From Setaria digitata (lineage: Eukaryota; Nematoda; Chromadorea; Rhabditida; Setariidae), in NCBI GenBank assembly GCA_003640385.1, contig RCAB01000135.1, forward strand, positions 62,001 through 126,000: 64,000 nucleotides of DNA, written 5' to 3'. Numbering within the stretch: position 1 is the stretch's first letter; every line of letters starts with the position of its first letter. A program made the translations under genes and the position numbers. Under the pieces are notes generated by a model. That model had not been told where the DNA came from. It made no database searches and saw nothing but the letters and a program-made list of their open reading frames with translations. Positions 11,601-25,486 of this stretch are shown piece by piece.

Positions 11601-14600
11601 TTATGTGATAATGTTTTGAATCTGTTTTAATAAATTTAACTTATTGCATACATCCTCCCAGTGCCATTTACATCTTACCGTTCCGGATTTCTCCAAATTC
11701 TTATCCATACAGCACGCACATGAGCCAGGCACATAACTTGTTCTCGCAAGAATTTCCATAAATTGCATCCAAATTCGAGCTTGATGGTGCATTTTTTCCG
11801 ATATGCTAAAGTAATTAGCCAAAAAAGCCCAGCAGAAATCATCCGAAATGCGTTTAATCGTTTCCGGTTTTAGGAATGTTGAGCAGGAAGATGATTCGGT
11901 ACATTGCACGAAACGTAAGTAAACTTCTGGCTGTAATGAGAAATGCAGGTAGAGTTTGTTGAGGGGTGAATTTATGGGCAACCTAATGTGGCGTTATGTG
12001 TTTTGCTCAAAGTTTTATGAAAATGAATAAAAGTTTCATTGAGAGTGATAAGCAAAATAAGACAGTTGTGTGTGTAGTGCTAAGATTGTTTAGGTGTTTG
12101 AAGTTCTAAAAATTGCTTAAATTTTGACAAATATTTGATTTAAAGCAAATTTCAGTTACTAAAATTAGGCAGTAAGTGTAATTTCAGACTGCTTTTCTTT
12201 TCCGAATTCAAAAGTTTAACTCACTTCATAGACTATTATCGCATGAGTACGTCCATCAGGATCCAATACAAGCAAACCGTTGTGTTGCAACGGAATCATT
12301 TCCGTTTCATTTCTCAGAATTATCACTGTCCGTTCCGGTTTTTCGATAACAGCTACATCTAGTGGAACAGTAAATGGCGGAGCCTAAAATGATCAGAGAG
12401 ATTTTGTTGCTAAACTACTAACTGGGTAGTTCGTTTCAGAAAATTCTAAATTACTATAAAATTTTAAAAATTTAAAAGCTTCGAAAAAACTATTAAAATC
12501 ATCTTGTATTAATGCGAAATAATTTTTTTTTTTTTTAAACAGAAAAAATATTTAACTTCTTAATTTAAATGAGATTTTCAAGAAAAAAAAGATGATAAAT
12601 AATTTGAAGATATTTGATAAATAAATAGATAATGATTTGCTCAAGGAAAATTATAAATATATATTTTGGGATCAAACAAAAATACAATCATAGATAAAGA
12701 GAATGGTCCTTAGATCGAACAAATTCAACCTAAATTAAGAAACATTTAGAACAAATGATGCTTTTGTTTCACATCCAAATTAGATGTTCAATGTATTATT
12801 TAAGTAATACCTTTTAGATCAGTCACAAGAATGGAACTTACATCTATTACTTGCTTCATGACTGTAACATTTTGCGTTAGCCTTAAGGCATTTGCAATAG
12901 GAGAAACGTGAATGAGCGGTAGACCAGACTGTGTGAAATATTTCTCGAAGAATTCACCTGAATTCAATTTTGGGATTTTAAAATTTCTAAATAAGTGAAT
13001 AAATAAAAGAGGAGAAAAAAGAGTGATAAGTGATAAATAATGATAACCAACCGGCAAGAACGTTATCACCGGCTTCCACAATGATACGACGCCATTCTTG
13101 AAAACCCGCATTTGCGTATGCGTAACGCTTCATAAGCAATCTGTAATTTACGAATTTTTAGCAATTTAAAAAGTAATTTGAAATTTCTTGATACTGTTTA
13201 ATTAGCAGCAACTTTCCAAAAGCAATTACTTTTAAATATGTTTTTTTTTATTACTATTATTTTTTTCTAGCAAAAAAATGTTAACTCATGTGAAAAATTG
13301 TTGAATTTTCAGAATTTAACAAAGTCATCATTTCTTCAAAATTAGTTCTTTTTTCAGTTCTGGAACTGAATTCTTTTCTGTCATCTCTAATAATTTGGAT
13401 TAGTTAATTATTTGTTTCCTTACTTAATTACTTTTGCCACTGTTCCTTCTCCAAATCCAAGTTCAAGCATAACAAAAAACATCGCTGGTTTATCAAAACA
13501 TCGTGAAATCTGCAAAAAAATTTCAGTAATTTGAAATCAGTCATAAAAAAGAAAATAAAAGTATATTACAGACAGTCGTCATTCATGTGTAAATAATTGG
13601 TACACAAATAACAGCTAATTTGCTTATCAAATAAAACTAAGCGATGCAATGTAACAAATAATTGCTAAACAAATAAGCAACATTATGCATGCAAACAAAC
13701 ATCCTCAGATGAATGAAATTCGGAAATTATTGTTGTTGAAGTGGTAGTATCTTTTAAGATGCCTTCTCGTCGTTTCTCAACAATTAATTCGTCCATTTCG
13801 GTAGAATTATCTAATGCTTTCGTAATGATCCATTCCAAATAGGTTGTTAAACCTTCCTGAAATAATTGTACCGTTTCATTTATTTGCTTACATTTACAAC
13901 ATTTTATATATATTATCATATAGAGAAAAAAAAAAAAACTTAATTATTAAATATGCAACATTACATCAATCAAACAATACATATGATGAATGGTGCATTT
14001 AATTATAATCTTTAAAAAAAAAAATTCTAAAAATTTAAAAGCAAAAAATAACCCCTTGCTGCTTTTAAAATTTCGAAAAAGAAAAGAAATGGAATTGAAA
14101 TTATTCGGAAATTAAAATATTTTCTAGTTAGTTTTGAATAAAAAAAAAAAAAAAGATTCAAAGAAAGCGAGGAAATAAACAAATTTTTCGCACATTTCAT
14201 GCTAATTTTATTACCATAGTTTTATTTATAATTAATGACAATTATTTTATTTCAAGATGATTTTTTTTTTTCGTTTTTTCTACATTTAAATTTATATTTG
14301 AACTTCATTTTATCACTTCTTTTTTTTTTTGCTTATTTATTCATTAATATTTACCAATCATTTCTGTTCTCATTAAAGAACAATTATCTCACAATAATAT
14401 ATATATATATATATTAATTGAACAGACGAATAGTCTAGGAATATTGTCACTATAGCCCCTGCTGTGCGTCTGGTTACTTCAGAAAGTAGAAGTGGCTAAA
14501 GTTATTATTAGTAAGTGAGAAGGTGAGGAATAAGGGTTAAAGGTCAAGCACAGGTGTTACCAAGGTACATACTGACCAGTGATCACAATGCTTTTATGAG

Positions 14601-17600
14601 TAATATGATAGTTGTGATATTGATATTTCTTCCTGGAACTTTCTAAAAATGCTCTGGTTAATCCAATAACTATGATGAGTTATTTGTCTCTTTAAATTTG
14701 ATTTAATCAAATTATTCTTGAAATTTAATTAGATTTCCTTCGATGAAATCAAATTTTCCTTGGGTGTGAATCGCGAAGAAGCAGAAAAAGAAAGAAATCA
14801 TACGAATAGGAAAAATAAGCTCTTCATATTCTATAAAAAATTCGTTATGAACAGCAAAAAAAGTATAAATTTCTCCTTTCATTTACTTCATTCAAAATTT
14901 TTTAAAATTTACTAATTGTTAATCAATGTAAAAATTTATAAATTAAAATTCGAAAATATTTTGTACGTTAAAAATCGAACAGCATATGAGTTTTCGACTT
15001 ACTTTACTTCCACAAATTACCTAAAAACTGTCTAATTGTATAGTTTAACTGGTAAACCCGTTGCTAAATAACTTAATATTAACATTTATTTACAAGTAAT
15101 TTTTATAGACTATAGAACTTTGTCCTTTTTTTGTAGGTAGCTTATTAAGAGGACTTGAAAAAAAAAATTGAAAATTTTAAATTTCATAAATTCTTCATCT
15201 GGAATGAATGGCAATAGTGGTTAGTTTTGAAATCATATCTGAGGATATTTCAGAGATATCTACATTGATATTGTATTGTTTTTCTTTTTTTGTAAGATTT
15301 ATATATAACTAATGAATGAAAATGAATGGAGAGGAAGATTTCAGGATCTTGTATAAATGTTTTCTAAGACTTGAACTTAAGTGGACCGATTTTTTTTTTT
15401 TTTTTTTAAACTTCATTTTTTATTTTTTGAATGTATCTGAAGAAGCGAAATGTTATTCGAGAATTTCAAAATTACCTCAAAGAATTTTAAAATTATTTAA
15501 GAATTTCAAATTGAAATATCTGTGATGAGAAAAGTACAGTAAGTAAACTTTTGTACAATTTGTCACCCTCAACTTTTTTTTTTTTTTTGACCTGTCAAAT
15601 GCTCCTCAATAAAATGGAATAGATCTTCCTTCCTAATGTTCGAGTAATTTATCAACTTCAAACAGTTGCTGCTAATCAGTTCGGTATCTTCTAAAAAGAT
15701 TTCCTCCAAACAAATGACTCCGACAATTTTTATGAATAGCTGATAATGTGTTCAAACAAAAGTCATCGCCTTTTATTCTTTTACTTTCCTTTTTTTTTTT
15801 TTTTTTATGATTGATGAATGAATATTGTCCTTGTCTATTTGTTTCATAACTGTGATAAGCTGATAAAAGTTTCAGCATTATGTGTCGAGCTATTGATAAT
15901 CCTAAGATTGAGAAGAATACCTGATGCATAACAACCAATTAATTATATCATCTGTATTAATTAATTATTTATCCTTATTAATGAAAGCGAAAAAAGGTTC
16001 ATACTTTACGAAATAAAGAGGAATTTTAAGGAAGTTCGAAAAGAAATTTTTGTTTCTTTTTTTTTTTTTTTCCTTTTAAAGAGATGATAATTGGCCAAAG
16101 TAATTTAAAATTGAGAGAGTATTCGGTAATATTTAGTCTTAAAACAAAACTTAAATAATTTTATTAAAAAGATTTTTTTTTTTTCAACAGTAAGGAGGGA
16201 AAACGATTTTTCGGTTGTTCATTGTGTTACATTTTCAACTGATAATATATTCCGAAAGAAGGAATTCATAATATTACTTGATAAATCATTTTGAATCATC
16301 TTTTCCTCGATCAAAAATATCATACTTCAGTTCTTCTTACTTTAGTAACTCTAGCTGATCAGTAATCTATATTCGATCAGTAGTAGTCTTTTTTTAAGTT
16401 AAATAAAAATTTGGGAAATAAATTTTACCATTTGCTTTCTTTCGCTCAGAAACACTGTGAATCACAAATTTTCACGTGTAAAAAATTTAAATAAACAAAA
16501 TAATAGTAATTATTATTATAGAATAAGCTACCTGTAGGCACATTTCTTTCCAGTTTTTAATTGTAACAATACTGCCAATCCACTGTTGAGCTATTTCATG
16601 GGCAAGAATTGTATGAGCCAAACGATACTTGGGATATGCCACAAATCGTTCATCCAACATAATAAGGCCCAAATTTTCTAGTCCATAGACTGGCAAAAAT
16701 GTTGCCATTAAATTAAGCTTATTTAGCGGATATCGAAAATCACTAATATTTGCCATCATTTTAAGAGCCTGAAATTATCATTATTGTTGGATAAAAATTA
16801 AAGTATTTCTCTCAAATAAACTTAAATTAATTTAATTACCTAATTTTTTTCCCCGGATTTCCTGTGAAAAATGTAATTAGTTTGAAATAAAAAATTCTGA
16901 AATTTGAACAAAAATAAAATTTAACATAAAATTTTGTGATTTTTCTCAAAAAAAAAAGAGATAAAAAAAGTTTTATACATGTATTGCTTCAGTACTGATC
17001 CAGTCTGGCTTGATAAAATTATCTTCTTCCGAATATAGCACTTCAATTTCAGGCAAATATTCCTGTGATTTTAATCCTTCTTTCATCGAATTCATTCGAT
17101 CAAATATTGTAAATGCATATAAATAAGTACTCATCGGTGGTGTATGTTCGAAACAAGTCTCCATCCGATTATTATTTTTAGAAATATATCGCATTTTTGT
17201 ATTTGATCTAAAAGTAAAAAGTAAAATAAAATAAACAAACATTTTAAAAACTTCAAAAAAAAAAATTGAGAGAATTTCGAATTACTGAAATCTAATTTTT
17301 AATTCGAGAAAAAAAAAAAGGTACCGTGCTTCAGTTCTTGCTGGATGATTGATGCACATTTTCATCGATGCTTTCATAATTGGTAAATCAAAGCATGGAA
17401 AAACTGAACGAGCATTACGAAGTTGGAAAAATGTTGTTACGGTCCATGGCCTTGAAATTTTTGATATTTATAAATTTATTATAATATTTATCGTTCGAGA
17501 TTTATTTCAAATATTTCAATTCCAATATTATATTGATTTCAAGATTTAAATATTGTTCTTACTAGAGAAAAATGAAATTACCGTTTGGGTTCCCATTTTT

Positions 17601-20262
17601 GTGGACTTTTGACAATCAGACCAACAGAAGCTTGGAAACTGGTGAAATTCTTAATTTGAAGAACAATAACATGTCCAACACTGATGGGTTCAGAAAATTC
17701 TATTGATAAGACTTCATCTTTCTGATGATAAACTATCGATGCAACACAATAAGCTTCTCCTAAAATTTTCAAAATTTTATAAACTTAAAATGAAGTCACT
17801 TTTTCTTTTTTTGTGGACCTTTTTGTAGAAAAAAAAGAATATTTTCCAACTAAAGCTATTTCTAAGGTAGTATAACCGGTTCGACAATTATGTGCTGATA
17901 TTTGTGATAAAGCAATATCAGAGATGGATCGGCCAACATGCAGTGATACGGATGAAGTTGATTCAATAGCTTTAATCTGCAAAATATCTAAATAATTATC
18001 ATTTGATAGATAATCAAGCATAATTCAATTTATTTTAAACGAAATGTTTATAGGTGTTTCATGCACTGTTACTAATGCCATCACCGAAAAACAATTAATA
18101 ATTTATAATTTCTGAATGATAGCATGATTTATAATGGATTTCGCTGATTAAAATTTAAAAGTTGAACTGAATCATAGTATTTGTTAGGGAATTTCCATTT
18201 CAGTCGAAAAAACAATTCAATTTTTGCAATCATCCTAATTAATTATCTTTAGAGAAACTAAATGAAAGAAAAATTTCCAGTTGGATGCATATCTAATTGC
18301 GAAGACTATAATTTGGAAGAATGATATTTTTTTTTAAAAATTAAATTCATCTTCTCTACAAATCACATTAACTAATTTCACATTCAAATTTTTTTTTTCA
18401 TTTTTTATTTAAATTTACATTTGTAGTCCTTTAGTAAATTCTATTTCTTGAATGGAGCAAGAAATGCATTGTAAAATTAGTATGATCTGATTTTCCAGTT
18501 ATTAATTACTTTGATAGCAAAAGTTGTCTAATTTGGTAACTGTAGCTCGAGGATAGGACTTACATAAATGTTAACATTTCCCATAAATGATGTTCGTGGA
18601 TCTCGATTTATGGTCATATTAAGTTCATAATGTTTCGGACGCCATCCCATAAAATGTCCCAAATGGGCTACAAAATCTTCCGATGGTATATTTGCATCGC
18701 TGTAAGATAAAAATTAACAAATTTGTCAAGGTAAATTACTGATTGCATATCTGATATACATATATAGCAATAAAAAATAGACTGAGTTTATCAGGAAAGA
18801 GTGAATGTTGTCCACTGAATGAACTTTGACATTGTTTCACTAATTATTGAAATTTTTGACTCATTATTTTCAATCATTATTTGTTAAATTTACATATTTT
18901 GCAATAATTCGAAGTGTTTTCTTTTTTTGACAAAAACATTTTGCTTATCGATAATTTTTTTAATGTTTTTCAAAATTATATATTTATAGACGGAGTGATG
19001 CAATTAATAAAAACAATGTGTGAAAATGATAGAGTGATTTTCATCTTTTCAAAAAGGAAGAAATATTTTAGAAAATTTCGAAACATTTGTTTGCGAGCTG
19101 AAAGATTATAAATTAACCCATTGATAGGATGGAAATTAGTTTACAACATGTCTAATAATCCTCGTAAAATCTATCCAACAATGTCACTTGGTACTTTGTC
19201 CATTTGATTAATTAATTTTCCAACAAAAGTACACAAAATATATAGACAGACAGACGGATACACACACAGACAGACACAAACATACAGACAGATCGCTTTC
19301 TTAACATTTTTATGTAATTTATTTTAATTTGAAAATATGAGCTCTAATTTCTCATTGTTAAAAAGTTGATAAACAATCAGCTTAGACTAAATAAATAAGT
19401 AACAAATTGTTTTTATTTCTGCCTGTCTTTCATTCATTTCTTGATTTTACTACCAAAAGCAGAAATAAAAACTGAAATTTTAATTAAATTATACAGATGA
19501 ATTAGGAAACAAAAAAAAAAAAAAAAAATGAAACAAAAAGGAAAATTCTCCTTATATATATGTTTTTTTCTAATTTCAAAAAAAAAGAAAATTTTTTTTT
19601 TTTAGAATTTGAAATTTGCATACTTTTGTAAATTTTTACGATTAATATGAAGGCATTTTCTGGTATCGTTCAATGTAACACATTGTGATTCATTAAAACT
19701 GCTCGACATGGAAGCAAATTCAGAATTCTGAAAGGGAAAATTTAATTTTTTTTCCAAATATATACTAAAATGGATGAAGAATTTATACTAAAATGGTTGG
19801 GAAATAATTAATTTTACTAAATTAACAAATTGTGAACTATAAAAATAAAAACTGAAAAAAAAACCTTTCAAATTTTTGAACTTTGAACAAAAATTCAAAA
19901 AAAGAAAAACTTTTGCTGCAATAATTATTGAAAATCACCTCATATTTTGGTAATTTGGTATGTTCAGTGGGTAGCTCTGATTGATTGCTTGATAGCTTGC
20001 CACTTCTGTTTCCAACATTTTCAATTTCATCGAGTTGTGATATCTTCGGTGCGACATTTCTGTTGTGACGTCCAAAAATTAAAAATATACCAAATAAAAT
20101 AGCTATTAAAGCTATAATCAGTACTGCATGTTTGATATATTGCTGCTTATCAGTTAAGCATTTTTGCTTTTTGTGAAAATCAGCAGTGGGAGTGATAGTA
20201 ATATCAGCACTGATACCATTAGTGATACCGTTGTTGATGGCATCTGTTGTTGATGTCATCAT
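11601..20262 (-). CDS. M1-family aminopeptidase-like type II membrane protein, probably inactive
   Basis: Predicted 789 residues in 14 exons: 20262-19939, 19727-19624, 18699-18564, 17976-17877, 17759-17582, 17450-17325, 17207-16979, 16768-16532, 13856-13701, 13509-13424, 13140-13052, 12957-12842, 12383-12225, 11930-11601. A short cytoplasmic tail and one membrane segment (about 46-64) give a type II topology. The M1 order then follows: N-terminal beta domain (PKHYELN), ARSVFPCFDLP, the GAMEN-loop equivalent, the zinc motif, domain III, and a helical tail. Key sites differ: GAMEN reads GLENL (428-432), HEXXH reads HEIAQ (456-460), and the catalytic-Tyr position reads Phe (535). His456, Glu457 and the third ligand Glu479 remain at HEXXH-X18-E spacing. 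The helical domain IV is only about 110 residues, against some 300 in typical members. An in-frame GTG lies upstream, but the first ATG is at 20262. The exon 4 donor (after 17877) is the least certain boundary. A role as an inactive binding homologue is inferred. Confidence 0.92.
13857..16531 (-). other. Large intron of the M1-like gene
   Basis: This 2.7-kb intron separates the exon ending at the zinc-motif helix from the exon starting with the third ligand (EGLTTYLEW). It is AT-rich, with several T tracts and an (AT)n run near 14398-14415. I see no nested gene or recognisable element in it. Confidence 0.6.
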
Positions 20263-21444
20263 TGTACTGTTGTAGTACACTACTATCAGTGAAGGCGGAC
20301 GAACAGATTGATAATGATAGCTAAAATTGATAATTCGTAATTAGTAATCGTTAACTTTCGTGACTACTAGTGAGCAGGAAGCTTCAGGAATTCATAGAAA
20401 ATTGAGTGAGGAAGAATTCGTGGTGAATAGAGGGCGGGTTTTCATTCATATTCAATTCGTAATCATTCAGAAACAATACCAAATCTTTTTCCTATCAACA
20501 ATTATCATACTATTTCTTGCTGCTTTATCATTTATCATTTCAAAAATTTACACCATTGAAATTTCATTGACAAAATCTTTTCTCAAATGTTTAGCGTATC
20601 AAATAACAGCGAGCATAATTGCAGTATAATTGCAATTTCAAACTTTTCTTCAAAAATTTTACATAGAACTACATTTTAAATTCCCAATAAAAATAAATCA
20701 ATTTATTCAAAATTTCCAAATATTTTTTCATCTAAATTTAGAAATTTTCTGCAATTAACAAGAAATAAATAAATTTGCAGAAAAAAAAGTGAAAATATGA
20801 AATTTTATTTTTCTATAGTTTCTATAATTACATTTACTGACATTTAAATTAAATTACGCTGGTAACCTTAATTAAAATTTGAAAGAAATAAATTTGTGAA
20901 AAAATCGAAATATGAAATTTTGTTATTTAGTAGTTATATATTTCATTCAATGCCTCATTAAATTACATGAATAGTTTATAGTTTAAGTAGAAAAAGTGAA
21001 CAAAAAAGAATAAGTAAAAAATAAATAGTAAAAAAGTAGTAAGTAGAGGTAAAGAATTTTTGAATAAGTAAAAATTAGTTACAAATATTTTTTTTTTTTT
21101 TTTCTACCCATACATATTTCCTAGTTACTTATTTTCCATTAGTATTGGCAACAATTTGATAATGAACTGATAATGAAAAATTGATTATTGTTGAAAATAT
21201 GATTTAAAATTTCATTAATGAAATTTCGCTACCACTCATTTGTTTAACACATACATCTGGCCTTTCTTTCTTCTGGCTCTCTCAGGCTCTTTTACAGATG
21301 AAATCAATTAGCAAGTAAGCAGATGACAAGTTAGCTCATAAACTAAAGAGAAAATCAAACCTTTGATCCATTTCTGCATCTTCACATTTGCCTAATCATA
21401 TATATCTATATAATTTTGATAAACAATACATAACTGAACTAATA

Positions 21445-21512
21445 TGATGATGATGATAATGTTGCTGATAGCGACAATGATGATGATGATGATGATGATG
21501 ATGTTGATGATG
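21445..21512. repeat. GAT/ATG trinucleotide microsatellite
   Basis: Mostly ATG/GAT units, interrupted around 21460-21475 and purest at about 21477-21502. It lies upstream of the M1-like gene and is probably neutral. Confidence 0.85.
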
Positions 21513-22296
21513 TCTTTAAATAATCTTAATATATTTATTATAAAGGATTAGTCTAATTATTTACTAATACTTGACACATCATTCATTTACTTATTCAATC
21601 ACTGCTAACCTTCAAATTATATATATATCCCTTTTACGATTTGAAAAGGGAAAGAAGAAGAGTGAAGGAGAAAAAAAAAAAGAAAATTTATAACTTTTTC
21701 TTTTTCTTTTTTTTGAAATTTCTGGCTCTGAAAGTTAATTTTTTTTTATAAATGATAGGATAGCAACTGTTTTAACAAATGGCATTTTGTGTGAAATCAT
21801 TGACTAATGTAATGTAATATCATCATCGTCACTGGTGAAATTTGTTTCTTCTCAAACTTTTACAATTTTATTTTATGCATTTTCACACGACAGATAATGT
21901 GAACTAATTTAAAAAACTTCTTCAATAGTTGTTGAAATTTTTAAAATAAATAATGATTAAAATTTAATTGCTATACAATCTGTGATATACATTGATTACA
22001 ATTATAATTAACTATTCTGTTAATCAGCTGATGTGTTTTGAAGAATGAGAACGAGGTATGCCCCATGTAGCAACTTTTGTTGTAATATATCAGCTGATAG
22101 AACTTTCTCTAATCCTTTTGCTTTCTGTTCACCAGACCAGGTTAGGTCAGATCAGATCAGATCAGATCAATTGCGCGCTGCTAATTCATCCATTTCTCCA
22201 TTGAACAATAAGTATTCCTCTATAGACATAATCATCATCCAATAACATGATAGAGGTAAGTTTGATATGATTATCATTGTACAAACTTTCGACCTA

Positions 22297-22502
22297 TCAA
22301 TTATGATGTTATTTATGTTAGATTTCAAAAATCAAGTATCACAATTTTAGTCCATTTTGATTTTAGCAATAAGATAGTAAGGAGAACATATTATATANAT
22401 CAATTATGATGTTATTTATGTTAGATTTCAAAAATCAAGTATCACGATTTTAGTCCATTTTGATTTTAGCAATAAGATAGTAAGGAGAACATATTATATA
22501 AT
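22297..22502. repeat. Direct duplication split by a single N (22398)
   Basis: About 101 bp beginning ATCAATTATGATG occurs twice, once on each side of one ambiguous base, with one mismatch seen (CACAATTT versus CACGATTT). This pattern recurs at other Ns in the window and most likely marks an unmerged contig overlap or two alleles. Confidence 0.85.
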
Positions 22503-23288
22503 AGTTAAACTGTTATGGAAACGAAACTTTGAATTAAGGATTATACTTTTGTCAGTTATTTGCGATGTTTGAATCTATCTCACCATTCCATAGATCTATA
22601 GAGACCTTCTATAAATGTTCAGTAAATAAAATATCGACAAAAATATTCTGCAGGAAATATAATATATTTTCCCTAATCTAATTAGCAACAGATTTCTATT
22701 CCCTTTAATGTTATGATACCCATACGAGAGGTATATATTACTTGTCTGATGAAAGGCTATGTTGTTCGGCAACTGTTTCAATAAAAGTCTCATTCTAAAT
22801 TTATAGATTTTTCTTCTCATTTGTGCTTCGGTATCCTTTCCTAGAATAGCTAATGCAGTTAAGTTTAGTTGCCAGTAATTTCCGTGAGTCTGAAGAATTC
22901 AAAAAATTTTATCATTTTAAAGAGAATTCAGTACCTTAATGGAAAAGAGGAAAAATTTCAGTTTTAAATATATTTAGAATTACTTTAGTATACAAAACTA
23001 ATTTAGTTTAGCAAAGCCTCTTATAATAATGACATTTATTGGTATATTTTAACAGGAAAAAAAAACTTTTATTCACAGCGGAAATATGATAAGTTGTTTT
23101 TTTTTTCCAATCGTCATACTTGAATGAGGGTATTTGTATAGAAAAAAAAAAAAAAAAAANATAGTTTGAAGAACTTTGCAATTCATAATCTATTTTCATA
23201 AAAATCTCCCAGTGATGTGATTCCTCTTATACTAGATTTGTAATGTAGCAGTTTAAATTACACTACTAAACAAAACAAAGATTTGAAG

Positions 23289-24730
23289 TTAAAAGATTTT
23301 AGAATCAAATGCACACAAATGACAACGAAGAAATAACTTGTCAGTATCTTGCAGTATCAGCACAGGAGTTTCTGGACAATCTCGGTCAGCATGGGAAGTG
23401 AAAATATTAGTAAAATGAGTCGTTAGCTCGAGAGGAGAAGGTAGCTGCTCCATCAAACGCAACTGCAGATGACAACGCTCACAGTTCAGTGTATATTCAT
23501 CAGGAAAATTCAAATTGGCCAACTGAAAAACAGCAACAAAATTTTGGACGCTTAAAATATAGACTCAGGATTGAATCGAAACTTGCCTCTGTACAATAGA
23601 TGTGGACTTTTGTGATTAATAAGGTGAATAAATTTTAAGAGCTTAATCTACACCTTTACAGTTTTTCATTCCATAATTCAATATCTATTTGATATGCACT
23701 AAGAAATTTTGAATTTCTCTTGCTCCCGTAACAGAGAAAAATTAACCCTGGGAAATTCAAAAGGATCGGGTCAATCAAAGACCTGTTTCAGTTCTGCATA
23801 GCCTAATAATAAAGTAAAAAAAGCAAAAACTACAGGTGAATGCTTCGAAATAAAGTCGAACATTCAAAAACTCAATTACGTTCTTTGTGTACTATAAGAA
23901 AGGAAAAAAAAAAAAACGCAGAATATGAACTGGTATTGCAAACATCAAGCTTCACCTGACATCTTGGGCATAATACCGAGTTTTCCGCACTTGCCAAATC
24001 TTCAAGTCGTTCCTGCTCATAAGCAATCATACTGTCTATTTCTAAAATTGGAGATGTAAATAAATACAATACTTTAAAGAAAATAGGGGATTTTTTTTGT
24101 ATACAAACGAAAACATTTGAAGGTAAAAAAAAAACCTTGCTGGACAACTTCATCTCGAAATCGCTCAAATTCTTGAATTGCTTCATTTAATTCATCATCT
24201 GTAACATGTTCCGATATCCGCAAAGATTTGGTTTCATCCCTTATTATCTTTTCAAAGAGCAGATTGTTTACCAAACGTTCAAATTTTTTACGCGTGCGGT
24301 TATAAGATATTTCACGTTCTTCCTCCAGTCGCCGTATAAAGTTCTAAAATCCCACATTTAATTAAAATTACCAATATTTCTAGACAAATAATAAACAAGC
24401 AACAAGCACAAAATCTATGACATTAATGATGTTATGATTGCAGCATCATCACTAGTTGGCGAAAATAAATACGGATTTTCAATTATTACTTATTTCATCC
24501 TTCCACTAAGCCTCTTCCCTAGCTCACTTTCAATAAAAGTTCCGAATAGCTAAAGGTGAATCCTTTTGGAACCTTTTAAAGGCAAAAAGAAAAAAAGGGC
24601 ATAGAGCTATATGTAATTTAGTAATTGAATACTTGAGCATTATTAGCACCTGTCGCAATTCATTTCTCCAATTCGGATTTCTCCTTTTGTAAAGAAGTTG
24701 ATAAGGAGAAACGCACTGTTGCTGTGACAT
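23289..24730 (-). CDS. RPAIN: RPA-interacting protein (RPAIN/RIP) homologue
   Basis: Predicted 202 residues from four exons: 24730-24650, 24343-24136, 24041-23956, 23522-23289. Human RPAIN has about 219. The N-terminal segment resembles the family's basic region (YKRRNPNWRNELRQ). A charged helical middle follows, then YEQERLEDLA and a C-terminal zinc-binding part with CPRC (121-124), CERC (139-142), a DCPETP site and CHLC near the end. RPAIN carries replication protein A into the nucleus; this role is inferred from family. The start at 24730 has an acceptor-like TTTAG 11 bases upstream, suited to trans-splicing. An in-frame ATG at 24823 would add 31 hydrophobic residues unlike the family. Confidence 0.92.
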
Positions 24731-25372
24731 TTTTTCAAAGCCTAAATTAAGCAAAAAATTTAGTTTAACATGAATTTTTTCAATTACACGAAAAGATAAA
24801 CATAACAAGCGCAACTTTTCCAAGGCAAAGATTCAAGAAATTCAATCTGTAAATTATTAGTACTCGTTTAAAATAAGCAAAGTGATAAAAGAGTAGCAAT
24901 AAGAAACGGAAGGGGAGAGCTTCCTAGAGGTGCAGGTATACTTACTGATTTCTACGGATCTCACTTTAATAATGAGATTACGCGATGCTTCGACTACATC
25001 GTTTGCAATCAAATGGTAATTTATAACATTGTACAGTTAAGAAAATACAACAACACAAGATGAACCACAACAGCGTTAATATACAAATCAACTTATTTCT
25101 AGGAGCGGGATTTCAAAAAACTGCTGTTATCATTTTATTAATCGATAATGAAAAAATGAGTTGAAGCATTTCTCCCAAACCTTAACATGATAGAGCCGGT
25201 GCGACGAATCATTTCACACCCAAGAAGAAGTAACAAGAAGTCAGCTATATTCCTCATATCATTACCATCAAAATTACTACCTTCCGAAAAACCAAACTTT
25301 TAAAATTTTAAATCCTAATATATGATTAGAAAAAATAAACCAACAAAAGTTATGAATAAAAACAAATTTTCG

Positions 25373-25486
25373 GCCTTACAAAACACGGCTAAAATAGTCG
25401 ATCAGTCCAAAAATGTTTTGAAATGGACGGCCTTACAAAACACGGCTAAAATAGTCGATCAGTCCAAAAATGCTTTGAAATGGACA
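25373..25486. repeat. 57-bp tandem duplication
   Basis: Two adjacent copies start GGCCTTACAAAACACGG and end GAAATGGAC, differing at one base (ATGTTTTG versus ATGCTTTG). No N separates them, so this may be a true tandem duplication rather than a join artefact. Confidence 0.85.

Larger units (their letters stand above)
20263..23288. other. Intergenic region with simple repeats and a duplicated segment
   Basis: Contains the M1-like gene's upstream region and the 3' flank of RPAIN. It holds a GAT/ATG trinucleotide microsatellite (about 21445-21512), GATCA pentamer repeats (about 22150-22168), a 101-bp duplication around an N at 22398, and a poly-A run ending in N at 23160. No coding sequence is supported. 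The best ORF, 20360-20629, is AT-rich and has no recognisable motif. Confidence 0.5.

Noticed and set aside
16532..16768. Possibility that HEIAQ is a splice-choice artefact
   Set aside because: The motif lies mid-exon with correct spacing to the third ligand in the next exon, so alternative splicing cannot explain it; only a base error could.
17349..17549. 66-residue plus ORF
   Set aside because: It is the opposite strand of M1-like exon 6, which has the conserved ARSVFPCFDLP segment.
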